From: Asticcacaulis endophyticus
GTDB taxonomy: Bacteria; Pseudomonadota; Alphaproteobacteria; Caulobacterales; Caulobacteraceae
Assembly: GCF_014652575.1 (NCBI RefSeq)
Contig: NZ_BMZB01000006.1
Coordinates: 1 to 64,000, forward strand
DNA length: 64,000 nucleotides
Direction of reading: 5' to 3'
Both the position numbers and the translations under genes were made by a program. Below the pieces are notes generated by a model. It ran no database searches. It had not been told where the DNA came from and saw only the letters and a list, made by a program, of their open reading frames with translations. Below are positions 25,452 to 32,722 of this stretch, one piece after another; position 1 is the stretch's first letter, and each line of letters starts with the position of its first letter.

Positions 25452-27173
25452 ATGCCCGATGCCCGCGATCTTAGAGTCCACGACCCGCAGCTTTATTTTG
25501 CTGAAGATGGCAATCCGCGTTCGGAACGGTTCGGAGATATCTATTACTCCCTGCAGGATGGCTTAAGTGAAACGCGCGCTGTATTCCTGAGCGGCTGTCA
25601 CATGCCGGACATCTGGGCGGACCGTCCGGCGTTTACGGTGGCCGAACTGGGCTTTGGCACGGGGCTGAATATCGCTGCCCTGTTGCAGATGTGGGCTGAG
25701 CATCGCCCTGGAAACAACCACCTGCACATTTTCAGCATCGAAGCCTTTTTGATGACCCGCGATGAGGCGGCGCGGGCGCTGAACGCATGGCCGGAACTGG
25801 CACCGTTTTCCGAGGTGATCCTGAACCAGTGGCCGAAATCGCGCCACGGCTTTCATATTATGGAGTTCCCGCAGTGGGGGGCGCGCCTGACGCTGGCCCT
25901 GACCGATGTGCGTGAGGCGCTGACCCAGTGGAATGGCAAAGCGGACGCGTGGTTTCTGGACGGATTTTCACCGGCGCTCAATCCCGATATGTGGGCCGAA
26001 GATGTGCTGGGCCTGATCGGGCAGCGCTCAAAGGCGGGAGCGCAGCTGGCGACCTTTACGGTGGCGGGCGCGGTGCGGCGCGGCCTGACCGAGGCGGGCT
26101 TTGCCGTTTCCAAACAGCCCGGTTTTGGCAAAAAGCGTGAGCGGCTGGAGGCGGTATTTGGTGGTGAGGCCCCGCCGTTACCGATCAAAATCCCGCGCAT
26201 ACTGGTGATGGGGGCCGGGATTGCCGGATGTTCGCTGTCTTGCGCTTTGTCATCTCTTGGGCTCGATCATGACCTGTGTGATCCTAACGGTCTGGGCGCG
26301 CAGGCGTCGGGCAATCGGGCGGCCTTGGTAACCCCGCGGCTGGATGCCGGCGGCGGGGCGGTGGCTCAGCTTTATGCCGACGCCCATGCCTATGCCACGA
26401 GCCTCTATCGGCGCTTAAGCCCGCAAGCCATCCTGGGTGACGGGGTATTGCAACGTGCCCAGACGGAACGCGACCGGACGCGGTTTGCGAAGGTTGCGAC
26501 CCAACCGTGCTTTGCCGGTGATGCCCTGCAACCCCATGACGACGGCCTGTTCATGGCGGAGGCATTGGCGGTTGAGCCTCTGGCGGTGCTGAGCGCCCTT
26601 ATCGGCGGGCGCATGATCCATGCCGCGCCGCCCCATGATATCGACAGCTATGACCATGTGTTCTGGGCGGTCGGTGCGGGCGTGTGGGATCAGGCCTTTG
26701 CCGCTGATCTCGATTTGCGGCCGGTGCGCGGTCAGGTCGAGGTGGCAACGGCTGAGGCCCAAATCTTAGCACAGGCTTGGGGCGGTTATGCCATTCCGGT
26801 GCCGGAGGGCGTATTGTTTGGCGCGACCCATGACCGCGAAGACCGCGGGGCGGATATTCGCGACACCGACCGGCTTAAAAACATCGACACCCTATCCAAA
26901 GCCCTGCCGGAACTGGCGGCGGGGATTGATCCGGCGCACTTGATCTCACGCGCCTCGGTGCGGGTCACGACGCGCGATCACTTACCGGCAGTTGGCACCG
27001 TATCGCCGGGTATTCATGTCCTGACCGGACTGGGGGGGCGGGCCTTTTGTCTGGCGCCGATACTTGCGCAGGATCTGGTGGCGCAGGTGTTTGATCTGCC
27101 GTCGCCGCTTATGGCATCGGCGCGACACCTCGTTCAAATTGAACGTGTTTTGACGGTTAAGGCTCCCATGTGA
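25452..27173 (+). CDS. mnmC: Bifunctional tRNA mnm5s2U34 biosynthesis protein MnmC
   Basis: 573 residues. The N-terminal MnmD methyltransferase half has the SAM motif ELGFGTGLN at about residues 65-73 and DAWFLDGFSPALNPDMW. The C-terminal half is an FAD-dependent DAO-type oxidoreductase with the dinucleotide motif VMGAGIAGCSLSCALSSLG near residue 252 and a closing TGLGGRAFCLAPILA. Together they convert cmnm5s2U to mnm5s2U at the wobble position of certain tRNAs. Somewhat shorter than the E. coli protein but both domains look complete. Confidence 0.93.
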   Translation: MPDARDLRVHDPQLYFAEDGNPRSERFGDIYYSLQDGLSETRAVFLSGCHMPDIWADRPAFTVAELGFGTGLNIAALLQMWAEHRPGNNHLHIFSIEAFLMTRDEAARALNAWPELAPFSEVILNQWPKSRHGFHIMEFPQWGARLTLALTDVREALTQWNGKADAWFLDGFSPALNPDMWAEDVLGLIGQRSKAGAQLATFTVAGAVRRGLTEAGFAVSKQPGFGKKRERLEAVFGGEAPPLPIKIPRILVMGAGIAGCSLSCALSSLGLDHDLCDPNGLGAQASGNRAALVTPRLDAGGGAVAQLYADAHAYATSLYRRLSPQAILGDGVLQRAQTERDRTRFAKVATQPCFAGDALQPHDDGLFMAEALAVEPLAVLSALIGGRMIHAAPPHDIDSYDHVFWAVGAGVWDQAFAADLDLRPVRGQVEVATAEAQILAQAWGGYAIPVPEGVLFGATHDREDRGADIRDTDRLKNIDTLSKALPELAAGIDPAHLISRASVRVTTRDHLPAVGTVSPGIHVLTGLGGRAFCLAPILAQDLVAQVFDLPSPLMASARHLVQIERVLTVKAPM

Positions 27174-27228
27174 CATGATTTCGCCGGAATCCGGGCGAAT
27201 GGTTCGCGTCTGGATGAGGGAGATCACA

Positions 27229-27714
27229 ATGCGTCACCGAAACGGTATAATCGCAGCGGCCATGGTATCGGGTTTAGGACTGGTTGTGGCCGGATGCGCC
27301 GCTAATCCGGAAACGGTCGCGCAGGCCCCCGACCCATCGGGCAAAGATGCTCAGTGCTTTTACGTAGATGATGTGCGCAGTTATTTTACCCCTAATGATG
27401 ATGTGATGGTGGTCGAAACCCATCGCAAGCAGAACTACGCCCTGACCATTGCGCCGGCCTGTATGGGGCTGGACAATGCCGGTCGGATCGGCCTGAGATC
27501 GCGTGGTGGCCTTAGCCGGGTGTGCGGGCCGTTCGATGCCGAAGTGCTCTATGCCGAGTTTGGTGATAACCGTCTGAAACGCTGCAACATTACCGATGTG
27601 CGTGCGGTCACTCAGGCCGAGTCAGATGTCCTGACCGGAGCGGATAAAGCCAAAAAACGCAAGGCTGACAAAAAGCTGGCCAAGGAAGCGGCGGCGACCG
27701 CCGAACCCAAATAA
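27229..27714 (+). CDS. DUF6491-like lipoprotein, first of three tandem paralogues
   Basis: About 161 residues from the ATG at 27229, with GAGGGAG upstream. The lipobox LVVAGC makes it a lipoprotein. The core has four spaced Cys: QCFYVDDVRS, APACMGLDN, RVCGPFDAEVLY and KRCNITDV. A Lys/Ala-rich tail (KKRKADKKLAKEAAA) ends it. The same order of motifs recurs in the next two genes, so it is one of a tandem paralogue set of secreted proteins; the Cys could pair as disulfides. Family name DUF6491 is from memory of the pattern; function unknown. Confidence 0.7.
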   Translation: MRHRNGIIAAAMVSGLGLVVAGCAANPETVAQAPDPSGKDAQCFYVDDVRSYFTPNDDVMVVETHRKQNYALTIAPACMGLDNAGRIGLRSRGGLSRVCGPFDAEVLYAEFGDNRLKRCNITDVRAVTQAESDVLTGADKAKKRKADKKLAKEAAATAEPK

Positions 27715-27738
27715 CCGCCAAATAACCTGGAGGATATG

Positions 27739-28155
27739 ATGATCAAAATCGCATCGAAAATGGCTCTGCTGGCGGTGGCAGGCGGTATCCTGTCCGCCCC
27801 GGCCTTTGCGGCGGCCCCCGTTGTGCAAAGCGTGAAACCGGACGCCCCAAGGCAGTGTTTTGACCTCAACAACATGCGCACCCGCATGGTGATTGAACCG
27901 GACAGCCTGCTGATCGAAGATGGGTTCGGCAAATATGTGCTGCTCAAACTGACCGCACCGTGCCGCAATATCGATGAACTGGATCGGATTGGCTTTGAGT
28001 TCAACGGCTCAACTCAAGTGTGCAGCCGCACGGATGTTAAAATCTTGCACTCCCGCAATACCGAAGCCCCTCTGCGCTGCCTGATTGACACCATGACGCC
28101 GCTGACCAAGGACGAAGCCAAGGTCTATATGACGCCCAAGCCTAAAGCCCAATAA
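27739..28155 (+). CDS. DUF6491-like exported protein, second paralogue
   Basis: 138 residues (the preceding ATG at 27736 is also possible; GGAGG at 27729-27733 fits 27739 better). A cleavable signal peptide ends near SAPAFAA. The four-Cys pattern is QCFDLNNMRT, APCRNIDELDRIGFEF, QVCSRTDVKIL and LRCLIDTMTPLT. It is closer to the third paralogue than to the first (shared RIGFEFNGSTQVC versus LLFEYRGSTQIC). It lies 24 bases after the first gene, so the three are probably one transcript. Confidence 0.75.
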   Translation: MIKIASKMALLAVAGGILSAPAFAAAPVVQSVKPDAPRQCFDLNNMRTRMVIEPDSLLIEDGFGKYVLLKLTAPCRNIDELDRIGFEFNGSTQVCSRTDVKILHSRNTEAPLRCLIDTMTPLTKDEAKVYMTPKPKAQ

Positions 28156-28167
28156 CGGAGAAATTCC

Positions 28168-28593
28168 ATGTCCCGCTTCATCCCTGTTGTGGCTGGTGTG
28201 CTGGTCGGTTCGGCCCTGATTGCTGGCCATGCGGCCCTTGCTCAGACCGAGGGCGCGCCCCAATCCGAAAAACCGGCCGAAAAACCCTTACGCCAGTGCG
28301 TCAGCGGCGGCAATCTGGATACGACTGTGATTGACGAAGACACCCTGCTGGTCGAAGATCGCGGACGTGGGGCTATGGTCATGACCGTCAGCGGCTGCCG
28401 GTTGAATAATTTTGATCCGCTGTTGTTTGAATATCGCGGCTCGACCCAGATTTGTAACCCTATCGACGTTCAGATGTCGGTGATCTATTCACCGGGGTTC
28501 AAATCGGCCTGTTTTGTAGACACGCTCAAACCGGTCAGCTTTGAAGAGGCCAAGGCCTTGAAAGACAGTTTGTCGAAGAAAAAGAAGAAGTAA
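28168..28593 (+). CDS. DUF6491-like exported protein, third paralogue
   Basis: 141 residues; GGAG precedes the ATG. Signal peptide ends near GHAALAQ. Core Cys pattern: RQCVSGGNLD, SGCRLNNFDPLLFEY, QICNPIDVQMS and KSACFVDTLKPVS, followed by a basic tail ending in KKKKK. Twelve bases separate it from the second paralogue. Periplasmic by prediction; role unknown. Confidence 0.75.
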   Translation: MSRFIPVVAGVLVGSALIAGHAALAQTEGAPQSEKPAEKPLRQCVSGGNLDTTVIDEDTLLVEDRGRGAMVMTVSGCRLNNFDPLLFEYRGSTQICNPIDVQMSVIYSPGFKSACFVDTLKPVSFEEAKALKDSLSKKKKK

Positions 28594-28600
28594 GGATTTG

Positions 28601-28626
28601 AGGGCCGGTTCACATGAACCGGCCCT
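28601..28626. terminator. Strong hairpin after the DUF6491-like genes
   Basis: AGGGCCGGTTCA (28601-28612) and TGAACCGGCCCT (28615-28626) are perfect 12-bp inverted repeats. It lies eight bases after the stop codon. There is no clear T-run, so termination may be rho-assisted, but the stem is very stable. Confidence 0.6.
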
Positions 28627-28630
28627 CACC

Positions 28631-28670
28631 CTGGATCATTATGATTTCTGGTAGAAACATAATGATCCAG
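28631..28670. repeat. Hairpin repeat, copy 1 (TTTCTGGTAGAAA core)
   Basis: CTGGATCATTATG (28631-28643) and CATAATGATCCAG (28658-28670) are perfect 13-bp arms; the loop holds a further TTTCT/AGAAA pair closed by GGT. The reverse complement of its core is ATGTTTCTACCAGAAATCAT, which matches copy 2 at 28738-28767 at 19 of 20 positions although the outer arms differ. Confidence 0.7.
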
Positions 28671-28737
28671 ATTTTGTTTATGTCCCTAGCCGGGCGGTGG
28701 CTCCGCCACCTTGGCCGCCGCCGCAATGGCGGCTTGA

Positions 28738-28767
28738 GCGGAATGTTTCCACCAGAAATCATTCCGC
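28738..28767. repeat. Hairpin repeat, copy 2 (inverted, different arms)
   Basis: GCGGAATG (28738-28745) and CATTCCGC (28760-28767) flank TTTC-CACCA-GAAA-T. The core ATGTTTCCACCAGAAATCAT equals copy 1 in the opposite orientation with one change, while the arms GCGGA/TCCGC replace GATCATT/AATGATC and keep pairing. Between the copies are two more GC hairpins, GGTGGC/GCCACC (28696-28710) and GCCGCC/GGCGGC (28717-28733). It ends two bases before the malate synthase stop codon. Confidence 0.7.
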
Positions 28768-28768
28768 T

Positions 28769-30364
28769 TTAATCCAGCAATCCATAGGCCGGAACGGTCA
28801 GAAAATCCCGGCAGGTGTCGGCCAGAGCCAGTTCGGTAAATAGCCGCACCGCCTCATCAAAGCGACCCTTGCCCCATGCATCCAGAGCCTGCATCTCATC
28901 TTCGATTAGCGCCAAAACCCGCTCACGAGTGACGAGGCTGCCGTCATCAAGGGAGACATGGTGCCTGATCCATTGCCAGACCTGAGTGCGTGAAATCTCA
29001 GCCGTGGCGGCATCTTCCATCAGGTTATAGAGCGGCACAGCGCCGCGACCTCTCAGCCACGCCTCAATATACTGGATGCCGACGCGGATATTTTCGCGCA
29101 GGCCCGCCTCGGTGCGCGACCCTTCATGCATCCGCAGCAGGTCAACCTGTGTGGTGGTCACGTCCTCACGCAACACATGAAGCTGGTTCGGCGTCGGCAT
29201 CAGCCGGTCAAAGACCTCCATCGCCACCGGCACCAGATCGGGGTGGGCGACCCAGGTGCCATCGTGACCATCACCAGCTTCGCGCTCCTTATCGGCGCGG
29301 ACGCGGGCAAAGGCGGCATCATTGGCGGCGGGATCGCCTTTCACCGGGATCTGCGCGGCCATACCGCCCATCGCAAAGGCCCCGCGCCGGTGGCAGGTCT
29401 TGATCAACTGGCGCGAATAGGCCCGAAGAAACGCAGTACCCATAACCATTTGGGAGCGGTCGGGCGTCACAAAGCTGGGGTGCTCCGCCAACGTCTTGAT
29501 GAAGCTGAAGATATAGTCCCAGCGCCCGCAGTTTAGCCCCGCCATATGATCGCGCAGTTCGTACAGGATTTCATCCATTTCAAAAGCGGCGGGCAGGGTC
29601 TCGATCAGCACCGTCGCCTTGATGGTGCCGTGGGGAATACCGAGCGTGCTTTGGGCGAACTCAAAGACCTCGTTCCACAGGCGGGCCTCCAGGTGGCTTT
29701 CCATCTTCGGCAGGTAAAAGTAGGGGCCTGAGCCGACAGCGATGGCAGCTTTGGCGCTGTGGAACATATAAAGCCCGAAATCGAACAGGGCGCCGGAGAC
29801 TGGTGCACCATCGACCTGAACGTGACGTTCCTCCAGCCGCCAGCCACGCGGCCGCACGATCAATGTCGCGGGCGTATCGCTGAGCCGGTAAGCCTTGCCC
29901 GATTGCGGATCATCGAACGACAGGGTGCCCGCCCAGCGGTCTTTCAGATTGATCTGGCCGTCGATGCAGTTGGAAAAGGTCGGGGAATTGGCGTCCTCAA
30001 AGTCGGCCATAAAGACCTTTGCGCCGGAATTGAGGGCGTTGATGATCATCTTGCGATCGACCGGGCCGGTGATTTCAACCCTCCGGTCGGTCAGGTCAGC
30101 GGGGATAGGCCCCACGCGCCAGTCGCCATCGCGAATGATTTGGGTTTCAATCAGAAAATCGGGCAGGGTGCCAGCGTCAAATGCCTTTTGCCGCTCAAGG
30201 CGGGCCGCCAGCAGCATCCGCCGCTTGGGCTCAAACCGGCGGTGCAGTTCGGCGATAAAGGCAAGCGCATCCGGCGTCAGGATTTCGGCCATGCGCCCGG
30301 TGATGGGGGTTATGACTTCGGCGGCGTGGGAGCGGGGATTGGGCATGTAGGAATCTGCGGGCAT
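28769..30364 (-). CDS. aceB: Malate synthase A
   Basis: 531 residues, the length of malate synthase A. It condenses glyoxylate with acetyl-CoA to malate in the glyoxylate shunt. Recognisable blocks: VEITGPVDRKMIINALNSGAK and FMADFEDANSPTF, VRPRGWR, and ATVLIETLPAAFEMDEILYELRDH, including the acidic residues for Mg. AAGGA precedes the ATG. It lies downstream of isocitrate lyase with a small gene between them. Confidence 0.93.
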   Translation of the reverse strand: MPADSYMPNPRSHAAEVITPITGRMAEILTPDALAFIAELHRRFEPKRRMLLAARLERQKAFDAGTLPDFLIETQIIRDGDWRVGPIPADLTDRRVEITGPVDRKMIINALNSGAKVFMADFEDANSPTFSNCIDGQINLKDRWAGTLSFDDPQSGKAYRLSDTPATLIVRPRGWRLEERHVQVDGAPVSGALFDFGLYMFHSAKAAIAVGSGPYFYLPKMESHLEARLWNEVFEFAQSTLGIPHGTIKATVLIETLPAAFEMDEILYELRDHMAGLNCGRWDYIFSFIKTLAEHPSFVTPDRSQMVMGTAFLRAYSRQLIKTCHRRGAFAMGGMAAQIPVKGDPAANDAAFARVRADKEREAGDGHDGTWVAHPDLVPVAMEVFDRLMPTPNQLHVLREDVTTTQVDLLRMHEGSRTEAGLRENIRVGIQYIEAWLRGRGAVPLYNLMEDAATAEISRTQVWQWIRHHVSLDDGSLVTRERVLALIEDEMQALDAWGKGRFDEAVRLFTELALADTCRDFLTVPAYGLLD

Positions 30365-30407
30365 GGGAAGATCCTTGGATTGTAGCCGGTTAGGTGATCT
30401 TAAGAAA

Positions 30408-30460
30408 CCCCACCACCACTCGCTTTGCTCGCGGTCCCCCTCCCCAGTAAACTGGGGGGG
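30408..30460. repeat. Intergenic palindromic repeat, GGGGAGG family
   Basis: The stretch CCCCACCACCACTCGC - TTTGCTCGCGGTCCCCCT - CCCCAGTAAACTGGGG resembles, in inverse orientation, the elements at 32557-32616, 39608-39656 and 43053-43127, with a CTCGC..GCGAG-like hairpin and a CCCCAG/CTGGGG hairpin. It lies in the gap between malate synthase and the small gene upstream. Confidence 0.55.
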
Positions 30461-30561
30461 TATGATTATCTGGGGGTATCAAAAGGTTGCCGCCTGCGCG
30501 GGGCTTTTGGGGGGTAGGGCGCAGGCGGCATATGGGCGCTTATGGTTTATTTGGGTGCGCC

Positions 30562-30786
30562 TTATTCGTATCCGTGAGCGGCCTCATTTATGACCAGCGT
30601 TGGCATCTGCGAGAAATCGACGGCCACGGGCTGACCATTGTGGGCAGGGCCTGCCTTAAGCTGGAACGTGCGGATGACATGTTCCATGCGGCGGCGGACT
30701 TCGTGGGTTGAGTCCGACATCGGATTAAGCTGCAACGGGGCCAGACAAAAATCGATGATGGCGTCGGGGCGGGTATAGGTATTCAT
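30562..30786 (-). CDS. Small hypothetical protein between aceA and aceB
   Basis: 74 residues from the ATG at 30786 (MNTYTRPDAIIDFCLAPLQLNP...), with a strong AAGGAG upstream. The sequence is mixed, with SDSTHEVRRRMEHVIRTFQLKAG in the middle and no membrane segment or signal. It starts 25 bases after the isocitrate lyase stop, so it belongs to the same transcript. No known family is recognised; its place suggests a role in or regulation of the glyoxylate shunt. Confidence 0.65.
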   Translation of the reverse strand: MNTYTRPDAIIDFCLAPLQLNPMSDSTHEVRRRMEHVIRTFQLKAGPAHNGQPVAVDFSQMPTLVINEAAHGYE

Positions 30787-30811
30787 GAGGGTTACTCCTT
30801 TGGTGGTGGAA

Positions 30812-32134
30812 TTACTCAGCCGCTTCAATAACTTTAGAAGCGCTACCGCTTCGCTGCTTGAGCGCGAACTGAGCCGTCTCAGTCGATTCTTTCATGGCCG
30901 TGGTCGATGACTGGCCATTGGTGATGGTCATGGCGACGGCATCGAAATAGCCGGTGCCGACTTCGCGCTGGTGGCGGGTGGCGGTGTAGCCGGTGGCTTC
31001 ATTGGCAAATTCACGCTGCTGAAGCTCAGAGTAGGCCGCCATGCCGCGGTCGCGATAACCGGACGCCAACTCAAACATGCCGTGGTTCAGGCTGTGGAAG
31101 CCCGCCAAGGTCACAAACTGGAACTTATAGCCCATAGCGCCCAGCTCACGCTGAAACTTGGCGATGGTCGCCTCATCCAGCTTGGCCTTCCAGTTAAAGG
31201 ACGGCGAGCAGTTATAGGCCAGAAGCTTGCCCGGATGGTGCTTATGAACCGCTTCGGCAAAGCGCTTTGCGTCCTCAAGGTCAGGGTGCGATGTCTCCCA
31301 CCACAGCAGGTCGGCATATTTAGCGTAAGACAGGCCGCGCGCGATGCAGTGATCAAGACCGGTGCCTTCCTTGAGCCGGAAAAAGCCCTCCGGCGTGCGG
31401 TTGTCGCGGTCGATGAACGGATGGTCGCGTTCATCGACATCGGAGGTGATCAGTTGCGCGGATTCCGCATCGGTACGGGCCACGGTAAGCGTGGGCACGC
31501 CCATGACATCGGCGGCCAGACGGGCGGCGATCAGGTTGCGCTCATGGGCCTGCGTCGGGATCAGAACCTTACCGCCGAGGTGGCCGCACTTCTTTTCTGA
31601 CGCCAGTTGGTCTTCAAAATGCACACCGGCAGCACCCGCTTCGATAAACGCCTTCATGATCTCGAACGAATTGAGTGGCCCGCCGAAACCGGCTTCGGCA
31701 TCGGCGATGATCGGCGCGAACCAGTCACGTTTGGCGCCCCCTTCAGCATGTTCGATCTGGTCGGCGCGTTGCAGGGTGCGGTTGATGCGGCGGCACAGTT
31801 CGGGGGCAGCATTGGCGGGATAGAGCGACTGATCAGGGTACATGGCGGACGCCGTATTGGCATCGGCCGCGACCTGCCAGCCGCTCAGGTAAATGGCTTT
31901 CAGACCGGCGCGAACCATCTGCATGGCCTGATTGCCGGTGACGGCACCGAGCGCATTGATATAGGGCTCATCGTGCAGCAGTTCCCACAGACGGTTGGCA
32001 CCGCGCTCAGCTAAGGTGTGCTCTACCGCGACCGAACCGCGCAGGCGCAGGGCCTCTTCGGGGCTGTAGGGGCGCACGATACCGTCAAACCGGCCTTTGG
32101 GGGCGCTGGGGACTAAATCCTGAAAAGTGGTCAT
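30812..32134 (-). CDS. aceA: Isocitrate lyase
   Basis: 440 residues. It splits isocitrate into glyoxylate and succinate, the first step of the glyoxylate shunt. The catalytic-loop motif [11 protein letters not shown] with the active-site Cys is intact, as are [12 protein letters not shown] (metal site) and [20 protein letters not shown]. The C-terminus lies 25 bases before a small gene and then malate synthase, on the same strand. GGATC precedes the ATG. Confidence 0.95.
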   Translation of the reverse strand: MTTFQDLVPSAPKGRFDGIVRPYSPEEALRLRGSVAVEHTLAERGANRLWELLHDEPYINALGAVTGNQAMQMVRAGLKAIYLSGWQVAADANTASAMYPDQSLYPANAAPELCRRINRTLQRADQIEHAEGGAKRDWFAPIIADAEAGFGGPLNSFEIMKAFIEAGAAGVHFEDQLASEKKCGHLGGKVLIPTQAHERNLIAARLAADVMGVPTLTVARTDAESAQLITSDVDERDHPFIDRDNRTPEGFFRLKEGTGLDHCIARGLSYAKYADLLWWETSHPDLEDAKRFAEAVHKHHPGKLLAYNCSPSFNWKAKLDEATIAKFQRELGAMGYKFQFVTLAGFHSLNHGMFELASGYRDRGMAAYSELQQREFANEATGYTATRHQREVGTGYFDAVAMTITNGQSSTTAMKESTETAQFALKQRSGSASKVIEAAE

Positions 32135-32191
32135 GTTTGTGATCCATTTTGGGGGAGGTGAGGGTGATTAAGGGCTTTGTTATTTCTATGG

Positions 32192-32398
32192 TCATGCGAA
32201 GCTGTGCGGCGGGGTGTCGGTCTCGATTTCGGTGGCGTCATCGACCGCCTGACGCCCCTGAGCGATGCGGTCGCGCAACGACAACAATTGCGATTGACGC
32301 TGAAAGCCGGTCAGGCACAGGCCGAACGACGACAGGTAGAGATTGACGAAATCCGCAGGCGAAATCATCAATTGTGTAACATCGTGAGAATTTGTCAT
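32192..32398 (-). CDS. Small hypothetical protein upstream of aceA
   Basis: 68 residues from the ATG at 32398 with CGGAGA about eight bases upstream. The sequence (ISPADFVNLYLSSFGLCLTGFQRQSQLLSLRDRIAQGRQA then an acidic tail) looks helical, somewhat like a phasin fragment, but the similarity is too weak to name. It lies 57 bases before the isocitrate lyase gene, in the same direction, so it is probably the first gene of the glyoxylate operon. Confidence 0.55.
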   Translation of the reverse strand: MTNSHDVTQLMISPADFVNLYLSSFGLCLTGFQRQSQLLSLRDRIAQGRQAVDDATEIETDTPPHSFA

Positions 32399-32526
32399 AA
32401 TCTGTCTCCGATCTAGCCTAAGCGTTTTTGCCTTGGCGATAAGCTGATTAAGCCGGTAGAGACTTGGGAAGTCGATATTTAGAGCCCTATCCAAACGGTA
32501 TTTAAGAAAATTGTAACCTTGAAAAT

Positions 32527-32553
32527 TTTGTAAATTTATGACAAAGTGACAAA
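32527..32553. promoter_or_regulatory. TTTGT/ACAAA sites between aceA operon and scfR
   Basis: TTTGTAAATTTATGACAAAG and the following TGACAAA hold TTTGT and two ACAAA motifs as inverted and direct repeats. It lies in the 324-base gap between the divergent glyoxylate operon and the ScfR gene. Related RamB regulators bind AT-rich TTTGCAAA-like sites, so this is the best candidate operator. The rest of the gap holds two repeat modules listed separately. Confidence 0.5.
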
Positions 32554-32556
32554 TCT

Positions 32557-32616
32557 TTCTCCTCCCTATCGAAAGATGGGGAGGTGGCATTGAGCGTAGC
32601 GAAATGACGGAGGGGG
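32557..32616. repeat. Intergenic palindromic repeat, GGGGAGG family
   Basis: TTCTCCTCCCTATCGA, then AGATGGGGAGGTGG, then GAGCGTAGCGA and ACGGAGGGGG. The outline TTCTCCTCCCTA - GGGGAGGTG - GAGC..GCGA - CGGAGGGG is shared with 39608-39656 and, inverted, with 43053-43127. It contains a CCTCCC/GGGAGG hairpin. Confidence 0.65.
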
Positions 32617-32673
32617 CGTCGCAGGCGCAGTGTTCCTGACGGCTACAAAGCTTGTCCTACGCTGAGTGTGTAG

Positions 32674-32714
32674 CCCCTCACCCCAACCCTCTCCCCGCAA
32701 GCAGGGAGAGGGAG
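32674..32714. repeat. CCCCTCACCC repeat module that provides the scfR ribosome-binding site
   Basis: CCCCTCACCCCAACCCTC followed by CCCCGC-AA-GCAGGGAGAGGGAG. The same module appears inverted at 39660-39701 (compare CCCCTCACCCAAGCCCTC, CCCCGC-GC-GCGGGGAGAGGGA on the minus strand). Its GGGAGAGGGAG end lies 8-10 bases before the scfR ATG and seems to serve as its Shine-Dalgarno sequence. Confidence 0.65.
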
Positions 32715-32722
32715 AGACATGA

